From the NCBI RefSeq assembly GCF_000026145.1, contig NC_009445.1, positions 7,005,001 through 7,069,000 of the forward strand: a DNA stretch of 64,000 nucleotides, read 5' to 3'. Shown here one piece after another: positions 19,822 to 28,824 of the stretch. Position numbers and translations under genes: made by a program. This stretch comes from Bradyrhizobium sp. ORS 278. GTDB taxonomy: Bacteria; Pseudomonadota; Alphaproteobacteria; Rhizobiales; Xanthobacteraceae. The notes under the pieces were generated by a model. It was not told the origin of the DNA. It saw nothing but the letters and a program-made list of their open reading frames with translations, and did not search any database. Numbering within the stretch: position 1 is the stretch's first letter; each line of letters starts with the position of its first letter.

Positions 19822-20220
19822 ATGGCATCGATCCAGAGAGACATCCCAATCGCCGCTCCCGCCGCTGCTGTGTGGGACGCTGTCCGTGATTTCGGCGCGG
19901 TTCACGCCAGACTGGCGCCGGGATTCGTGGTCGACACCCGACTTGACGGAGACATCCGCACCGTGAGCTTCGCCAACGGCAATGCGGTGCGCGAGCGCCT
20001 CGTCGACTGCGACGACCGATGTCGTAGGCTCGTCTACGCGGCAGCAAGTGAGCGCGTGACCCACCACAACGCCTCGATGCAGATCATCGCGGATGGCGAG
20101 CAGCGCTGCCGGATGATCTGGATCACCGACGTGCTGCCGCATGAAATCGCACCCTACATCGCCCAGCAGATGGAGCTCGGCGCGCGGGCCATGCAGGACG
20201 CCTTCGCGAAGGGCGGCTGA
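19822..20220 (+). CDS. SRPBCC-family protein (polyketide cyclase/START-like)
   Basis: 132 residues of the hydrophobic-cavity SRPBCC fold: IPIAAPAAAVWDAVRDFGAVHA at the N-terminus, VRERLVDCDDRCRRLVYAAAS in the middle, and a long C-terminal helix IAQQMELGARAMQDAF. It is usually a small-molecule binding or cyclase-like protein. ATG at 19822 is preferred over the adjacent in-frame TTG at 19819. It is tightly linked to the VOC gene. Confidence 0.85.
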   Translation: MASIQRDIPIAAPAAAVWDAVRDFGAVHARLAPGFVVDTRLDGDIRTVSFANGNAVRERLVDCDDRCRRLVYAAASERVTHHNASMQIIADGEQRCRMIWITDVLPHEIAPYIAQQMELGARAMQDAFAKGG

Positions 20221-20241
20221 GATGGGCGCGGTTACAACGTC

Positions 20242-21690
20242 TCACCGCGAAACGGAGCCTTGCTCGGCCGCGACGCCGGCCGGGTGCAACGACAGCGCGG
20301 TCGGCTGCGGGCCCCAGCGGGTCAGCATGACGCTGGTCAGCGTCAGCACGCCGAGCAGGACCATCGACACCGCGGCCAGCGTGAAGAACTGGCCTTCGGT
20401 CGCGGCATGGCTCAGCAGGTAGCTCCCGCCGGCGGCGATGAAGACGAGCCGCGCCGTCTGCGCCAGCACCGGGCCGATCACCTTGGCTGCGCCTTGCGAG
20501 GAAAAGTACATTGCGATCGCGAGACCGATGAAGGCGTACATCGGGGCCGCGATCTGCAGATAATGCCGGCCCGCGCTGCGCGCGCTCTCATCCTGGGTAA
20601 AGATGTCGACCCACAGCTGCGGAACGATCGCGATGATCGTCGAAAGCACGCCCATTGCGGAGAAAGAAACGAGACCCGCAGTCCATGCGATCCGGCGGGC
20701 GCGCGCGATGTTTCCGCCGCCGATCGCCATCCCGACCATCGGCACCGAGGCCATGCCGATCGAGAAGCCGACCGTCGTCATCATGAACTCCAGCCGGGCG
20801 CCAATGCCGTAGCCAGCGAGCACTGCGGTGCCGAACCCCGCGAGCATGTGCGTGAAGATCGCGATCGAGAGCACCGATTGCAGCGGCGAAAAGCAGGCGA
20901 CCGCGCCGACCTTGAGGATGTCGGCGAACATCGCCCAGCTGATCTTCAGCCCCCGCAGCTTCGGCCGCACCCGCGCACGTCCCGAGAACAGGTACCAGCC
21001 CATCACGGAGATGCTGACGCTGAAGGCCAGCAGAGCGCCGGCAGCAACACCGCGCATCCCGAGCCCGAGGCCAAGACTCAGCGTGCCGCCGAGCACGATC
21101 TGCAGCATCGCCGAGCTCAGGATCATGAACGACGGCAGCTTCATGTTGCCGGTGCCGCGCAGAATGCCGGCCATCGAGTTCATCAGCCACGGCAGCATCG
21201 CGCCGCCGAAGAAGATCTGCAGATAGGCGACAGCATGGTCCAGCACCGCGCCGCGGCCACCGAGTGTTTCCAGCAGAGCGGGTCCGAACACGAGCATGCC
21301 GACCAGGAAGGTCGCACCGAACGACAATGCAATCAGCAGCGCGTGCGAAGCGAGTGTCGAAGCGCGCTCGGTCTCCCCCGCGCCGAGCGCCCGCGCGATC
21401 GCCGAGGCGACGCCGCCGCCCATGGCGCCGCCGGACATCGTCATGGTCAGGATCACAAGCGGGAAGACCAGGGCCATCGCGGCCAGCGCCTCGATTCCGA
21501 GGCGGCCGATATAGGAGGTCTCGGCGATGACGACGCAGGTTCCGGCCGAGTTCGCGATGAGGTTGGGCCAGGCCAGCGACAGCAGTGTCTTCAGGATCGG
21601 GCCGTCGGCCACCGCATTCCGCGCCGGCTTCACGGGCGGCACCGGCCGCCCCTCGCCGACCGGAGTGTCGGCCAGGCCGATCTCGGACAT
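20242..21690 (-). CDS. MATE-family multidrug efflux protein
   Basis: 482 residues with about 12 hydrophobic segments; an inner-membrane cation-coupled drug exporter. The two-half MATE pattern is visible: LLSLAWPNLIANSAGTCVVIAETSYIGRLG near the N-terminus and GYGIGARLEFMMTTVGFSIGMASVPMVGM in the second half. The start MSEIGLADTPVGEG at 21690 is preferred because residues encoded further upstream are Arg-rich and non-hydrophobic. No local regulator is adjacent on its strand. Confidence 0.92.
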   Translation of the reverse strand: MSEIGLADTPVGEGRPVPPVKPARNAVADGPILKTLLSLAWPNLIANSAGTCVVIAETSYIGRLGIEALAAMALVFPLVILTMTMSGGAMGGGVASAIARALGAGETERASTLASHALLIALSFGATFLVGMLVFGPALLETLGGRGAVLDHAVAYLQIFFGGAMLPWLMNSMAGILRGTGNMKLPSFMILSSAMLQIVLGGTLSLGLGLGMRGVAAGALLAFSVSISVMGWYLFSGRARVRPKLRGLKISWAMFADILKVGAVACFSPLQSVLSIAIFTHMLAGFGTAVLAGYGIGARLEFMMTTVGFSIGMASVPMVGMAIGGGNIARARRIAWTAGLVSFSAMGVLSTIIAIVPQLWVDIFTQDESARSAGRHYLQIAAPMYAFIGLAIAMYFSSQGAAKVIGPVLAQTARLVFIAAGGSYLLSHAATEGQFFTLAAVSMVLLGVLTLTSVMLTRWGPQPTALSLHPAGVAAEQGSVSR

Positions 21691-21815
21691 GTTCGCTCCC
21701 CGCGTACGCCGCGCTCGCGTCGCGGCTTCTTGTCGTTCGTTCCTAGCACATCGTGCCAGGGTGCCCCCGTGCGGCGAACGCAAGGGGGGTGCGCGCGTCG
21801 CGCGCAGCCGCGGCT

Positions 21816-22949
21816 CTACAGGCGGAAGTGCTTGGAGAGCTTCAGGCCTTGTGCCTGGTAGTTGGAGCCGATGCGGCTGCCATACATCGCATTCGGTCGC
21901 GCCAGCATCCTCTCATAGACGAGGCGGCCGACGATCTGGCCGTGCTCGAGAATGAACGGCACCTCACGCGAGCGCACCTCGAGCACCGCGCGCGAGCCCT
22001 GCCCGCCGGCGCCGGCATAGCCGAAGCCGGGGTCGAAAAAACCGGCATAGTGGACGCGGAATTCGCCGACCAGCGGATCGAACGGCACCATCTCCGCGGC
22101 GTAGTCCGGCGGCACCTGCACCGCTTCCTTTGAGGCCAGGATATAGAACTCGCCGGGATCGAGGATGAGGCTGCCATCGGGCCGCGCCTTGATCGGCTCC
22201 CAGAACTCCTCCACCGGATAGCCGCCGCGGCGATCGACATCGACGACGCCGGTATGGCGCTTGGCGCGGTAGCCGACGAAGCCGTTGGCATTGCTGCCGG
22301 ACAGGTCGACCGACAGCGCCACGCCGCCGGCGAGATCGGCATCGTCGCGGTCGACCAGCCGCTCGGCCTCGTGCAGCGCGATCAGCTCGTCCTCGGACAA
22401 GACCGCGTCGCGGTAGCGGAAGCGGACCTGAGACAGGCGGGAGCCTTCGCGCAACAAGACTGGAAACGTCTTGGGGCTGATCTCGGCATAGAGCGGGCCG
22501 TGATACCCGGCGCCGATCATGTCGAAGCGGCGGGTGCCGTCGGCGATCACGCGCGTGAACACGTCGAGCCGCCCGGTCGAGCTCTTCGGGTTGGCGGCGG
22601 CGACGATGTCCTTCGGCAGCGCGAGGCTCTCCAGCAGCGGCACGATGTAGACGCAGTTGGTCTCCAGCACCGCGCCGTCGGCGAGCCCGATCTCGTGCAG
22701 CTTCAATTCGTCGATGCGTTCGGCGACCGTGGATCCCGGTCCCGGCAGGAAGCTCGCCCGCACCCGATAGGCGACATCGCCGAGCCGAAGGTCCAGGCTC
22801 GCCGGCTGGATCTGGCTCTCGACGAAATCGTATTCGGGGATAATCAGGCCAGCCTCGGCCATCGCCACGATCATGCGGTCGGGCAGGATGCCATGGGCGT
22901 CGGCGGGAAGCGAAAACGGCAAGACCTGATCCTTTGCAGGCGCCGGCAT
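21816..22949 (-). CDS. dcd: dCTP deaminase (2'-deoxycytidine 5'-triphosphate deaminase, long form)
   Basis: Converts dCTP to dUTP for thymidylate synthesis. 377 residues, about twice the length of the E. coli enzyme. It belongs to the long alphaproteobacterial form in which two dUTPase-like folds are fused. Landmarks are QIQPASLDLRLGDVAYRVRAS, NPKSSTGRLDVFTRVI, GYHGPLYAEISPKTFPVLLREGSRLSQVRFR in the first half, and PGEFYILASKEAVQVPPDYAAEMVPFDPLVGEFRVHYAGFFDPGFG in the second. It is divergent from the metZ riboswitch region. Confidence 0.93.
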   Translation of the reverse strand: MPAPAKDQVLPFSLPADAHGILPDRMIVAMAEAGLIIPEYDFVESQIQPASLDLRLGDVAYRVRASFLPGPGSTVAERIDELKLHEIGLADGAVLETNCVYIVPLLESLALPKDIVAAANPKSSTGRLDVFTRVIADGTRRFDMIGAGYHGPLYAEISPKTFPVLLREGSRLSQVRFRYRDAVLSEDELIALHEAERLVDRDDADLAGGVALSVDLSGSNANGFVGYRAKRHTGVVDVDRRGGYPVEEFWEPIKARPDGSLILDPGEFYILASKEAVQVPPDYAAEMVPFDPLVGEFRVHYAGFFDPGFGYAGAGGQGSRAVLEVRSREVPFILEHGQIVGRLVYERMLARPNAMYGSRIGSNYQAQGLKLSKHFRL

Positions 22950-23039
22950 GGCGGCTATGCGAGCCTATATAGGTTTCTTTTACCGGTTATCCGATGGCTG
23001 GCTTGACGGAAAGGCCAGGGGAGACTAAGAGCACGACTT

Positions 23040-23098
23040 ATCCCGTGGTGATTTGAGCCGGCCGGCTTGCAGCCACGTTAAATAAGTCGCTAAACAGG
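23040..23098 (+). ncRNA. SAM-II riboswitch aptamer
   Basis: Binds S-adenosylmethionine. The sequence matches the SAM-II (metA) motif: CGTGGTGATTTGAGCCGGCC, then GGCTTGCAGCCACG, then TTAAATAAGTCGCTAAA. P1 is CGTGG/CCACG and the 3' AAGTCGCTAAA forms the pseudoknot. It lies about 95 bases upstream of metZ, the usual target in Rhizobiales. Confidence 0.95.
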
Positions 23099-23151
23099 CC
23101 GGGGACGATTGTGATCCCGGCCGTGAGGAGTTTTCCCAGGCCGGTTTTTTT
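23097..23151 (+). terminator. Attenuator with mutually exclusive hairpins after the SAM-II aptamer
   Basis: CCGGCC (23117-23122) can pair with GGCCGG (23139-23144), followed by seven T, giving an intrinsic terminator. The same CCGGCC is also the 3' arm of GGCCGGGGA...TCCCGGCC (23098-23122), so only one hairpin can form. SAM binding upstream would plausibly switch between them. Confidence 0.75.
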
Positions 23152-23192
23152 GTGCTCATCGCGCTGACAGCGGTGGTCACGATGGAGGTCAC

Positions 23193-24431
23193 ATGTCCAA
23201 TTCTCCTGCGTCCAACTCTCCTGCGTCGAAGTCCTCCGCGAAGGCCCCGGCGTCGTTCTCTCACTACCGTCCTGAAACGCGACTGGTGCATTCCGGCGGC
23301 CTGAGGTCCGAATTCGGCGAGACCGCCGAGGCGCTCTACCTCACGCAAGGGTTCGTCTACGCCAGCGCCGAGGAGTGCGAGGCGCGCTTCAAGGGCGAGG
23401 ATCCCGGCTTTATCTATTCGCGGTTCTCCAACCCGACGACCGCGATGTTCGAGCGCCGGATGATCGAGCTCGAAGGCGCCGAAGCCTGCCGCTCGGCCGC
23501 GACCGGCATGGCCGCGGTCACCACCGCGATCCTGGCCCCCTTGCGCGCCGGCGATCACGTCGTCGCGGCCAAGGCGCTGTTCGGCTCCTGCCGCTACGTC
23601 GTCGAGGACCTGCTGCCGCGCTACGGCATCGAGTCGACGCTGGTCGACGGGCTCGATCTCGACCAGTGGCAGAAGGCGGTCAGGCCAAACACCAAGTCGT
23701 TCTTCCTGGAGAGCCCCACCAATCCGACCCTCGACGTCATGGACATTCCGGCGATCGCCGAGATCGCGCATGCCCATGGCGCGCGGCTGATCGTCGACAA
23801 CGTGTTCGCGACGCCGATCTGGCAGAGCCCGCTGGCGCTCGGCGCCGATGTCGTCGTGTACTCCGCGACCAAGCATATCGACGGCCAGGGCCGCTGCCTC
23901 GGCGGCGTGATCCTGTCGTCTGAGGCGTTCATCGCCGAGCACATCCACAACTTCATGCGCCAGACCGGCCCGTCGATCTCGCCATTCAACGCCTGGGTGC
24001 TGCTCAAGGGCCTGGAGACGCTTGCGGTGCGCGTGCGCGCACAGACGGATACGGCGGGAAAGGTCGCCAACTTCCTCGCCGCGCATCCGAAGATCTCGCG
24101 GCTGATCTATCCGGGCCGCGAGGACCATCCGCAGGCGGCGACGGTCAGGAAGCAGATGCGTGCCGGCTCGACCCTGGTCGGCTTCGAGGTGAAGGGCGGC
24201 AAGGCCGCTGCGTTCCGCACGCTCAACGGGCTCAGGCTCGCGCGGATCTCGAACAATCTCGGCGACTCCAAGACGCTGGTCACGCATCCCGCGACCACCA
24301 CGCATCAGCGGCTGACGCCGGAGGCGCGCGCCGAGCTCGGCATCAGCGAGGGCTTCATCCGCTTCTCCGCGGGGCTCGAGCATGCGGATGATCTGATCGA
24401 GGATCTCGACGCGGCCCTGAAGGCCGCGTAG
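23193..24431 (+). CDS. metZ: O-succinylhomoserine sulfhydrylase
   Basis: Forms homocysteine from O-succinylhomoserine and sulfide in methionine synthesis; PLP-dependent. 412 residues in the Cys/Met metabolism family. RPETRLVHSGG lies near the N-terminus, FIYSRFSNPT and EACRSAATGMAAV bind PLP phosphate, and the Schiff-base lysine is in YSATKHIDGQGR. The N-terminal 20 residues carry a Ser/Ala-rich imperfect repeat (SNSPAS). GGAGGTCAC before ATG 23193 is a strong ribosome-binding site. Control by the upstream SAM-II riboswitch and attenuator matches the pathway: high SAM lowers methionine synthesis. Confidence 0.96.
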   Translation: MSNSPASNSPASKSSAKAPASFSHYRPETRLVHSGGLRSEFGETAEALYLTQGFVYASAEECEARFKGEDPGFIYSRFSNPTTAMFERRMIELEGAEACRSAATGMAAVTTAILAPLRAGDHVVAAKALFGSCRYVVEDLLPRYGIESTLVDGLDLDQWQKAVRPNTKSFFLESPTNPTLDVMDIPAIAEIAHAHGARLIVDNVFATPIWQSPLALGADVVVYSATKHIDGQGRCLGGVILSSEAFIAEHIHNFMRQTGPSISPFNAWVLLKGLETLAVRVRAQTDTAGKVANFLAAHPKISRLIYPGREDHPQAATVRKQMRAGSTLVGFEVKGGKAAAFRTLNGLRLARISNNLGDSKTLVTHPATTTHQRLTPEARAELGISEGFIRFSAGLEHADDLIEDLDAALKAA

Positions 24432-24500
24432 CGAGTGGCGCATAGGGAGTACCGAGTAGATGATCTGATCCCCTATTCGCCATTCCCAACTCGCTACTCG
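24431..24500. repeat. Imperfect inverted repeat, family G
   Basis: The left arm is GTAGCGAGTGGCGCATAGGG and the right arm is the inverted CTATTCGCCATTCCCAACTC followed by GCTACTCGCC. It fills the convergent gap between metZ and the SGNH hydrolase gene and may serve as a transcription stop for both. Confidence 0.65.
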
Positions 24501-24508
24501 CCCCCTGA

Positions 24509-25654
24509 TCACATCGGCCGATAGGTCAGCACGTCGGCCGGGGCGTTGACGCCGAGCTTCACCTGGCCGACGGAGCGGATGATGTCGTCGCCGAGCAGCT
24601 GGGCGAAGCAGGCGTAGCCCCAGTCGCTCATATGCAGGCCGTCCGAGATCACGAACTCGTTCATCGGGATCGCCTGCCGCTCGTGCCAGTCGCGCATCAC
24701 CTCGAAGCGCGGGAAGATGCCGGCGTGACGCAGCTCGGCGATGCGGCCGAGCAGCATGTTCATGCGGCTGGCGTTCTCCGATCGCTCGTTGACGCGCGGC
24801 GAATATTGCAGGTCGACCAGCACGACGTCGGACGCCGCCGCCTGGATCTTGGCGACGCCATCCTCGACCAGCTTGGCGGTGTCGGTCGGATCGAGGCCAC
24901 GCAGCACGGCATTGGTGCCGACCTGCCAGATCACGAGATCCGGGTGGCGGTCGATCACCGACGTCTCCAACCGCTTCATCATTTCCGGCGCATCCTCGCC
25001 GCCGACGCCGGCATTGATGACGCTGATGTCGGCCATCGGATATTGCCGACGCAGCTGCGCGGCGAGCCGGTTCGGATAGGTGTAGTCCGGCCCGCTCGCG
25101 CCGAAGCCCTGCGTCGACGACGAGCCGAAGGCGACGATGACCACCGGCAGGCCGGAGGCGAGCTTGTTGGCGACGTGCGGCAGCGAGATGAAATTCTTCT
25201 TCGCCACGCCCTTGGGCGGCAGGCACGGCACGCGGTTGAAGATGTCGGACGCCGATTTGGCGACCTGCTTGACCTTGTCGATGGCACGCTCGGTGATGCT
25301 CCGGGACGGCGGCTGCCCTGCCGCGGCGGATGGCGCCGCTGCTGCGGCCGGCGCATTGGCGTCCGAGGCCGTCGCCGCCGGCTGCGTTGCCGGCGCCTGA
25401 TTGGCCCCGGCCGACGGGTGCACGGCTGCGATCTGGCCGGGTCCCTGATTGCCGGCCTGAGCGACCGTGATGTGACCGATCGTCGGTCGGAGCTCGTCGA
25501 TCGGAGCGGCCGCTGCGTCGGGGACCGACGGCGACGGCGCAGCGCTCTGCGCATGCGCCCATTGCGGGATCACCGAGAGCGCGAACATCATGGCAGCGAC
25601 GACGGAGAGCTTCTCCCATGGCCCGGATACGCGGTGGCAACGACTGAAAGTCAT
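24509..25654 (-). CDS. SGNH/GDSL-type hydrolase, exported (first copy)
   Basis: 381 residues with an N-terminal signal segment (VAAMMFALSVIPQWAHAQS) and an Ala/Pro-rich linker to about residue 145. The SGNH core follows: block I VIVAFGSSSTQGFG (nucleophile Ser in GSSS), the NAGVGGED oxyanion Gly block, the IWQVGTNAV Asn block, and the catalytic DGLHMSDWG (Asp and His). All four catalytic blocks are present, so it should be an active periplasmic esterase or acyl-transferase-like enzyme. It is the last gene of opgC-SGNH-SGNH (gap 14 bases), pointing to acyl groups on periplasmic glucans. Confidence 0.85.
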   Translation of the reverse strand: MTFSRCHRVSGPWEKLSVVAAMMFALSVIPQWAHAQSAAPSPSVPDAAAAPIDELRPTIGHITVAQAGNQGPGQIAAVHPSAGANQAPATQPAATASDANAPAAAAAPSAAAGQPPSRSITERAIDKVKQVAKSASDIFNRVPCLPPKGVAKKNFISLPHVANKLASGLPVVIVAFGSSSTQGFGASGPDYTYPNRLAAQLRRQYPMADISVINAGVGGEDAPEMMKRLETSVIDRHPDLVIWQVGTNAVLRGLDPTDTAKLVEDGVAKIQAAASDVVLVDLQYSPRVNERSENASRMNMLLGRIAELRHAGIFPRFEVMRDWHERQAIPMNEFVISDGLHMSDWGYACFAQLLGDDIIRSVGQVKLGVNAPADVLTYRPM

Positions 25655-25668
25655 GAAAACGACGAGTC

Positions 25669-26427
25669 CTAGTTCTGCTGCGCCGGACTGAGATGCGCCG
25701 CATCGATGATGAACTTCGACAGCGCTCGTCCGAGACAGTCGTGGACCTGCTTGGCCAGTTCGATCCCGTGCGTCGGATTGAACAGGTCGAAATCTCCCTG
25801 CTCGTTCCATTGCCGCATGATGGCGAAGCGGTCGAACAGCGGGATGTCGCGCTGCTGCGCCACCACCCGCATGTTGTCGATGTAAGGCGGCACGGAGATC
25901 AGCGTTTCCGTCCGCGGGCTGTACTGCAGGTTCATCAAGATGACATCAGCTCCTGCGTTCTGCAGCGTCGCCACACCGTCATTGACCGCCTGGCGGAACT
26001 CATCAGGATCGATCGATCGCATGGCATCGACCGTTCCAGTCTGCCAGACGACCAAATTAGGCCTTTTTCCTTCCACGAGTTTAACAAGATTGCCAGCGAT
26101 TTCCTCGGCCGTCTTCTTTGGCTGCAGCTCGACGCTGACATTGACGGTGATGGATGGCAGCTTGTCTTTCAGGGCCGACTGCAACCGTGCGGGGTAGGCA
26201 TTGCCGTCGGACGCACTCACGATTGTCGACGAGCGGCTTCCAACCACCAGAATGTCGAGTGCGCGGCCGTTCCTCACAGCCTCGGCGACTTTCGGGAGCG
26301 GGCTCTCGGTCGTGAGCAGGTAGGCCGGCACCTCGCAGGTCTGCGGCGCATCTTCGGCGCGAGCCGACACCGCCAGCGAAGCCGCCAGCGCCGCGATACC
26401 AAACCTTAACCACGAGACGGACTTCAT
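25669..26427 (-). CDS. SGNH-hydrolase-like protein with altered catalytic blocks (second copy)
   Basis: 252 residues with a signal peptide (MKSVSWLRFGIAALAASLAVSARA). It resembles the downstream SGNH protein: ILVVGSRSSTI in block I, LVVWQTGTVDAM in place of the usual GTN, and ADVILMNLQYSPRT shared nearly word for word with the neighbour. The expected C-terminal Asp-x-x-His is NPTHGIEL, so the catalytic Asp is missing, and the block II glycine motif is not evident. It is probably a non-hydrolytic or carbohydrate-binding partner, or has shifted chemistry. Its ATG overlaps the opgC stop by one base (TGATG), indicating translational coupling. Confidence 0.8.
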   Translation of the reverse strand: MKSVSWLRFGIAALAASLAVSARAEDAPQTCEVPAYLLTTESPLPKVAEAVRNGRALDILVVGSRSSTIVSASDGNAYPARLQSALKDKLPSITVNVSVELQPKKTAEEIAGNLVKLVEGKRPNLVVWQTGTVDAMRSIDPDEFRQAVNDGVATLQNAGADVILMNLQYSPRTETLISVPPYIDNMRVVAQQRDIPLFDRFAIMRQWNEQGDFDLFNPTHGIELAKQVHDCLGRALSKFIIDAAHLSPAQQN

Positions 26428-27716
26428 CAGCCCCCTCCCGCCAGATCGGCGTTGGCGCGCACACCTTTTCGCGCCGCACCCTTATCGGCCTCACGCTTGT
26501 ACCACGAAATCAGCGAGGCAACGCCCCACATGGCGAGGATGCCGCACAGGCTGATCATCGCGTGCATCATGGCGCCGCCTGATACTTCGGCAAGTACGAA
26601 GTGGCCCGCGAAGGCCAGAAACACGCCGAGACAGAAGATCTCCAGCGAGTGTTGCCCACAAACAATCAGCGGGCGCAGCCAGCGCGATTTCAACAGCGGC
26701 CAATCCTTGGGCAGATAGTGCACGGTCAGTGCTGCGAGTGCGAGGAAATGCGCGAACCGCAACACGTCAAGATCGGTCTTGTCGATCGGATACATCCACT
26801 GCTCGATAAGACGCGGCATCAGATGACCGAGCTGCGGGATGTACCAGGTCAGCGTGACGAAGAAGGCGGCAACGAGATAGGCCACGCAGATGCCGAGCGT
26901 GATCGGCGAGTTGAGGATCCGCGACATCCGCTTGGCGCCGCCCAGCGCACACCAGGCGCCGAATACGAACAGCAGCTGCCAGGCGAACGGATTGAAGGCC
27001 CAGAACCCGTTGGGATAGGCGGACAGATAGAGATCAAGCTCCCAAGTGACCGCGTACAGAACAACCGACAGCCCCAAGGTGAAATCCGGGCGCCAACGCA
27101 TCAGCGCCAGGATCAGCGGCAGGAACAGCATCAGCACGATGTAGAGCGGCAGCACGTCCATGTTGACGGGCCGGAAGCGCAGGATGAGCGCCTGAACAAT
27201 CGTGACGTCCGGCTGCTTCAGGAAGTCCATGATCCCCATCTCTTCGGTGTAGAGCGGGTTCTCGAAGCTGGTCGCGACGTAGGAGATCTCGGCGAGGAAG
27301 ATCGTGAACAGGAAGACGTGGGCGACGTAGATCTGCCAGACGCGGCGCAGGATGCGCGCGGTGGCGACGATGAAGCCGGCGTCCTCCATCGCCCGTCCAT
27401 AGACGAACGCCGCGGTGTAGCCGGAGATGAAGATGAAGATCTCGGTGGCGTCGGAGAAGCCGTAGTTCCGGATCGTGAACCAGGTCAGGATGTTCGGCGG
27501 CAGGTGATCGATGAAGATCAGCCACAGAGCGAGCCCGCGGAACAGGTCGAGCCTGAGCTCGCGCTCGCCGACGGCGGGGAAGCTGATCTTGGACGCAGTC
27601 GCCTTGCTGGCGGGCGCAGCAGGGCTCGCCGCCGCGGCCGACTCGGCGCCCGGCGCGGGCGCTGCAGTGGCTCCGGGGACAGACGGTCCGGCAAGGCGAT
27701 CGGCAATCGACGTCAT
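26427..27716 (-). CDS. opgC: OpgC-type acyltransferase for periplasmic glucan substitution
   Basis: 429 residues, about ten membrane helices after an Ala/Pro-rich cytoplasmic N-terminus (residues 1-50). Characteristic sequences are ELRLDLFRGLALWLIFIDHLPPNILTWFTIRNYGFSDATEIFIFISGY (the conserved His/Asp-rich opening of OpgC) and WQLLFVFGAWCALGG. OpgC succinylates osmoregulated periplasmic glucans in the inner membrane. It forms an operon with two SGNH-type exported proteins, an arrangement reminiscent of acyltransferase plus SGNH pairs that decorate polysaccharides. Confidence 0.92.
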   Translation of the reverse strand: MTSIADRLAGPSVPGATAAPAPGAESAAAASPAAPASKATASKISFPAVGERELRLDLFRGLALWLIFIDHLPPNILTWFTIRNYGFSDATEIFIFISGYTAAFVYGRAMEDAGFIVATARILRRVWQIYVAHVFLFTIFLAEISYVATSFENPLYTEEMGIMDFLKQPDVTIVQALILRFRPVNMDVLPLYIVLMLFLPLILALMRWRPDFTLGLSVVLYAVTWELDLYLSAYPNGFWAFNPFAWQLLFVFGAWCALGGAKRMSRILNSPITLGICVAYLVAAFFVTLTWYIPQLGHLMPRLIEQWMYPIDKTDLDVLRFAHFLALAALTVHYLPKDWPLLKSRWLRPLIVCGQHSLEIFCLGVFLAFAGHFVLAEVSGGAMMHAMISLCGILAMWGVASLISWYKREADKGAARKGVRANADLAGGG

Positions 27717-27772
27717 CAGTCACCACGTCAAGGCTGCCTGCCCCTCGAGGCCCGGCAGGTGAAATGTAGGGC

Positions 27773-27789
27773 TGCGCAATTTTTGCGCA
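27773..27789. promoter_or_regulatory. Short palindrome upstream of opgC
   Basis: TGCGCAA (27773-27779) and TTGCGCA (27783-27789) flank TTT. It lies 57 bases before the opgC start codon in the otherwise featureless 331-bp gap to apaG. It could be an operator or a small leader hairpin; no function is shown. Confidence 0.45.
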
Positions 27790-28047
27790 AGCGATGAAGG
27801 ACTTATCCGCGGGGCCGTGCCCAGTTTTTCGGCCCTCGCGGGCGGCACCCAACCATCGCATGACGCGCAACCAGAGGATGGCTCGCCTGACGCTACCCTT
27901 CGCATCGACGAGCTCCGCCCGACACAGGGACAAAAGCGCGCATACGGATGGCAGAGTCCGCGATTCTGGTGCCATAATGCGGAACTGTGTTGAAAGCACG
28001 ATGGCGTTACGATTGGTTCCGCGACAAGTTTCCGCTAGAATGCACCG

Positions 28048-28440
28048 ATGTACCGTGCCGTGACTCGCCACATCGAAGTGACCGTCGAGCCGAACTTCCT
28101 GCCAGAGAAGTCGTCGGTCGCCGATGGCCGCTGGTTCTGGTCCTACACCGTGGTCATCACCAATAGCGGCGCGGAGACGGTACAGCTGCGCAGCCGGCAC
28201 TGGGTCATCACCGACGGTGCCGGCCGGCAGCAGGAGGTCCGCGGCGAGGGCGTCGTCGGCGAGCAGCCGGTTCTCGCACCGGGCGAGCGCTTCGAATACA
28301 CCTCCGGCGTCCCGCTCTCCACCGCCTCCGGCTTCATGTCCGGCTCCTACCAGATGGAGAGCGCCAGCGGCGAGCAGTTCGACATCGTGGTGCCTGCGTT
28401 CTCGCTGGACAGCCCCGATGGCAAGCGGGTGTTGAACTAG
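28048..28440 (+). CDS. apaG: ApaG protein (Co2+/Mg2+ efflux-associated)
   Basis: 130 residues, the normal ApaG length, with an Ig-like beta fold. Diagnostic sequences are EVTVEPNFLPEKSS, WFWSYTVVITNSGAETVQLRSRHWVITD, and the Gly-rich LAPGERFEYTSGVPLSTASGFMSGSYQM. The role is poorly defined; mutants in enterobacteria show altered cobalt resistance and Ap4A-linked phenotypes. ATG at 28048 fits the family N-terminus (MYRAVTRHIEVTVEP). It stands alone. Confidence 0.95.
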   Translation: MYRAVTRHIEVTVEPNFLPEKSSVADGRWFWSYTVVITNSGAETVQLRSRHWVITDGAGRQQEVRGEGVVGEQPVLAPGERFEYTSGVPLSTASGFMSGSYQMESASGEQFDIVVPAFSLDSPDGKRVLN

Positions 28441-28561
28441 CACGGCGGGAAGCGGTGGCGACTGGCGCACCATGGTGCAATCGCGTCGCCGAATGCGATT
28501 CCCGACATTCATTCCCCTCGTCCTCGTTCGGCCTGCCGCACCTGTCGATGACTCCCACCTC

Positions 28562-28721
28562 CGTCGTCCCGGGCAAGCGTCCGGCAACGCGCCAGCGTTG
28601 GCGGATGCGCCGACCCGGGATCCATAGCCACAGGGTTAAGTTTGGCGATGCGCTGGAGCGGCGATCTTGTCTCACCACCACCGCCTGTGGTTATGGGTCC
28701 CGGCGCGAGGCCGGGACGACA
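28562..28721. repeat. Palindromic dispersed repeat, family A (copy 3)
   Basis: The arms are CGTCGTCCCGG and the inverted CCGGGACGAC, with inner CCATAGCCACAGGGT and the partly complementary CCTGTGGTTATGGG. This copy is longer (about 160 bp) and its central part has diverged. Confidence 0.8.
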
Positions 28722-28824
28722 CTGTGGGTGTCAAGCCAGCATACGTCACCCCCACGCACGCGGATGAACTGAGAGTTCGCGATCACGCCGAGCCTCATCG
28801 TTCTCGCCGCGCATTCCGCGCCCG

